Origin: a candidate division TM6 bacterium GW2011_GWF2_43_87 | GTDB lineage: Bacteria; Babelota; Babeliae; Babelales; Babelaceae | DNA length: 64,000 bases | Direction of reading: 5' to 3' | NCBI GenBank assembly: GCA_001000065.1 | Contig: LCGZ01000002.1 | Location: 124,001 to 188,000 of the forward strand | In this document: positions 63,550 to 64,000 of the stretch, piece by piece | Layout: each line of letters opens with the position of its first letter | How positions within the stretch are numbered: position 1 is the stretch's first letter | Made by a program: the position numbers and the translations under genes | Notes under the pieces: model-generated | The model's input: the letters and a program-made list of their open reading frames with translations, nothing else | Databases searched by the model: none | What the model was told of the DNA's origin: nothing

Positions 63550-64000
63550 ATGAAGACTCTAATCAAATTGGCACTTTTGGGTGCCGTAGTAGTGGTAAGT
63601 CAGTCAACCGTTAAAGCCGAGATCGACTTAATGACCCTTGTGTCTGACGCCGCACCATCGTTAGGTGACTTTATAGTTATAAAGGACCAGGTTTCCGCAA
63701 ATTGGAATAGCGTAGTCTCACCAATGATCGAAGAAATTAGACCTCAAGTAGCAGACATCATCAGTATCGTTTACAGTGGTGATACCTCAAAAGCTGCACT
63801 CAACAAAGTATTGACAGACTCAGCTGCTATAGTAAACACATTAAGCAAACCTGAGTATCAAACGTTGCTCATTTCAGTTGCCGATAAGTTGAAAAATTCA
63901 CAAGCTCTCAGAGCATTGCTCGTGAAGTACTTACAGTATATTGCGATATCTGACGACTTCATCAACAGAATCCCAGGCGGGGTTCCATTCATCATAGATA
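63550..64000 (+). CDS. Small exported protein, 3' end outside window
   Basis: The frame from ATG 63550 is open for 150 codons to the window end. Signal peptide M-K-T-L-I-K-L-A-L-L-G-A-V-V-V-V-S-Q-S-T ending V-K-A; the mature part (E-I-D-L-M-T-L-V-S-D-A-A) is helical and acidic-neutral like the two preceding proteins. AAGGAGA lies eight bases upstream. Unknown function. It extends the run of small exported helical proteins; its true length is not known. Confidence 0.8.
   Translation, partial: MKTLIKLALLGAVVVVSQSTVKAEIDLMTLVSDAAPSLGDFIVIKDQVSANWNSVVSPMIEEIRPQVADIISIVYSGDTSKAALNKVLTDSAAIVNTLSKPEYQTLLISVADKLKNSQALRALLVKYLQYIAISDDFINRIPGGVPFIID

Noticed and set aside
1-64000. tRNA or rRNA genes, transposases, prophage
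   Set aside because: I looked for tRNA T-loop and acceptor patterns in the gaps and for transposase or phage structural motifs in the frames and found none that held up.

Overview
The window looks like a piece of the chromosome of a reduced, host-dependent bacterium with a double-membrane-type export system. The best fit I can suggest is the Dependentiae (TM6/Babeliae) or a similar protist-associated lineage. This is inference from gene content: ankyrin-repeat proteins, eukaryote-style RING-H2 domains and many large signal-peptide proteins of unknown function sit beside a sparse set of housekeeping genes. ftsA and ftsZ are present, which argues against Chlamydiae. Promoters look sigma70-like (TTGACt / TATAgT, sometimes with an extended TGC-TATAcT -10) and Shine-Dalgarno sites are recognisable, which argues against Bacteroidetes such as Amoebophilus.

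Layout. 1-1402: the end of an ankyrin protein, then a polytopic membrane protein on the minus strand. 1594-18527: the most striking region, seven tandem same-strand paralogues (503-1395 aa) with near-identical signal peptides, a conserved acidic N-terminal head, a basic NLS-like segment, and one to four copies of a ~170-residue helical module joined by Ser/Thr/Gln/Asn/Pro-rich linkers. A perfect 24-bp bidirectional terminator closes the array. 18629-20908: rpsA-ndk operon (minus). 21217-24398: a DEAD-box helicase behind a structured leader, followed by an exported alpha/beta hydrolase. 24458-31259: a Nudix hydrolase, a brnQ-leuS operon and uvrB. 31256-39754: exported or host-facing proteins (RING-like, Cys-rich, ankyrin, a large fibre-like repeat protein, an exported PLD-fold protein). 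39851-44202: rlmB and a compact division cluster (ftsQ-like, ftsA, ftsZ). 44252-51060: a giant helical-repeat protein and a pair of helical exported paralogues. 51152-54182: mnmH and priA. 54186-58472: an unknown exported protein, an exported HD/SAMHD1-like protein, a solute-binding protein and an M23 peptidase. 58831-64000: two membrane proteins, one bearing three RING-type units, then a run of small helical exported proteins that continues past the window end.

How it fits together. Housekeeping genes (translation, repair, division) are interleaved with an unusually large secretome. Several exported products carry features that make sense only inside or against a eukaryotic cell: RING-H2 units, ankyrin repeats, NLS-like and SUMO-interaction-like motifs, and an HD nucleotide hydrolase. 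The seven-gene array is my main candidate for an undescribed system: a rapidly diversifying, modular, exported protein family with signs of gene conversion, module gain and loss and tail erosion. The plus strand is A+C-rich over nearly the whole window whichever strand is coding; uvrB is the clear exception and lies next to a cluster of long palindromic intergenic repeats that recurs upstream of ftsZ. No tRNA, rRNA, CRISPR array or transposase was found.
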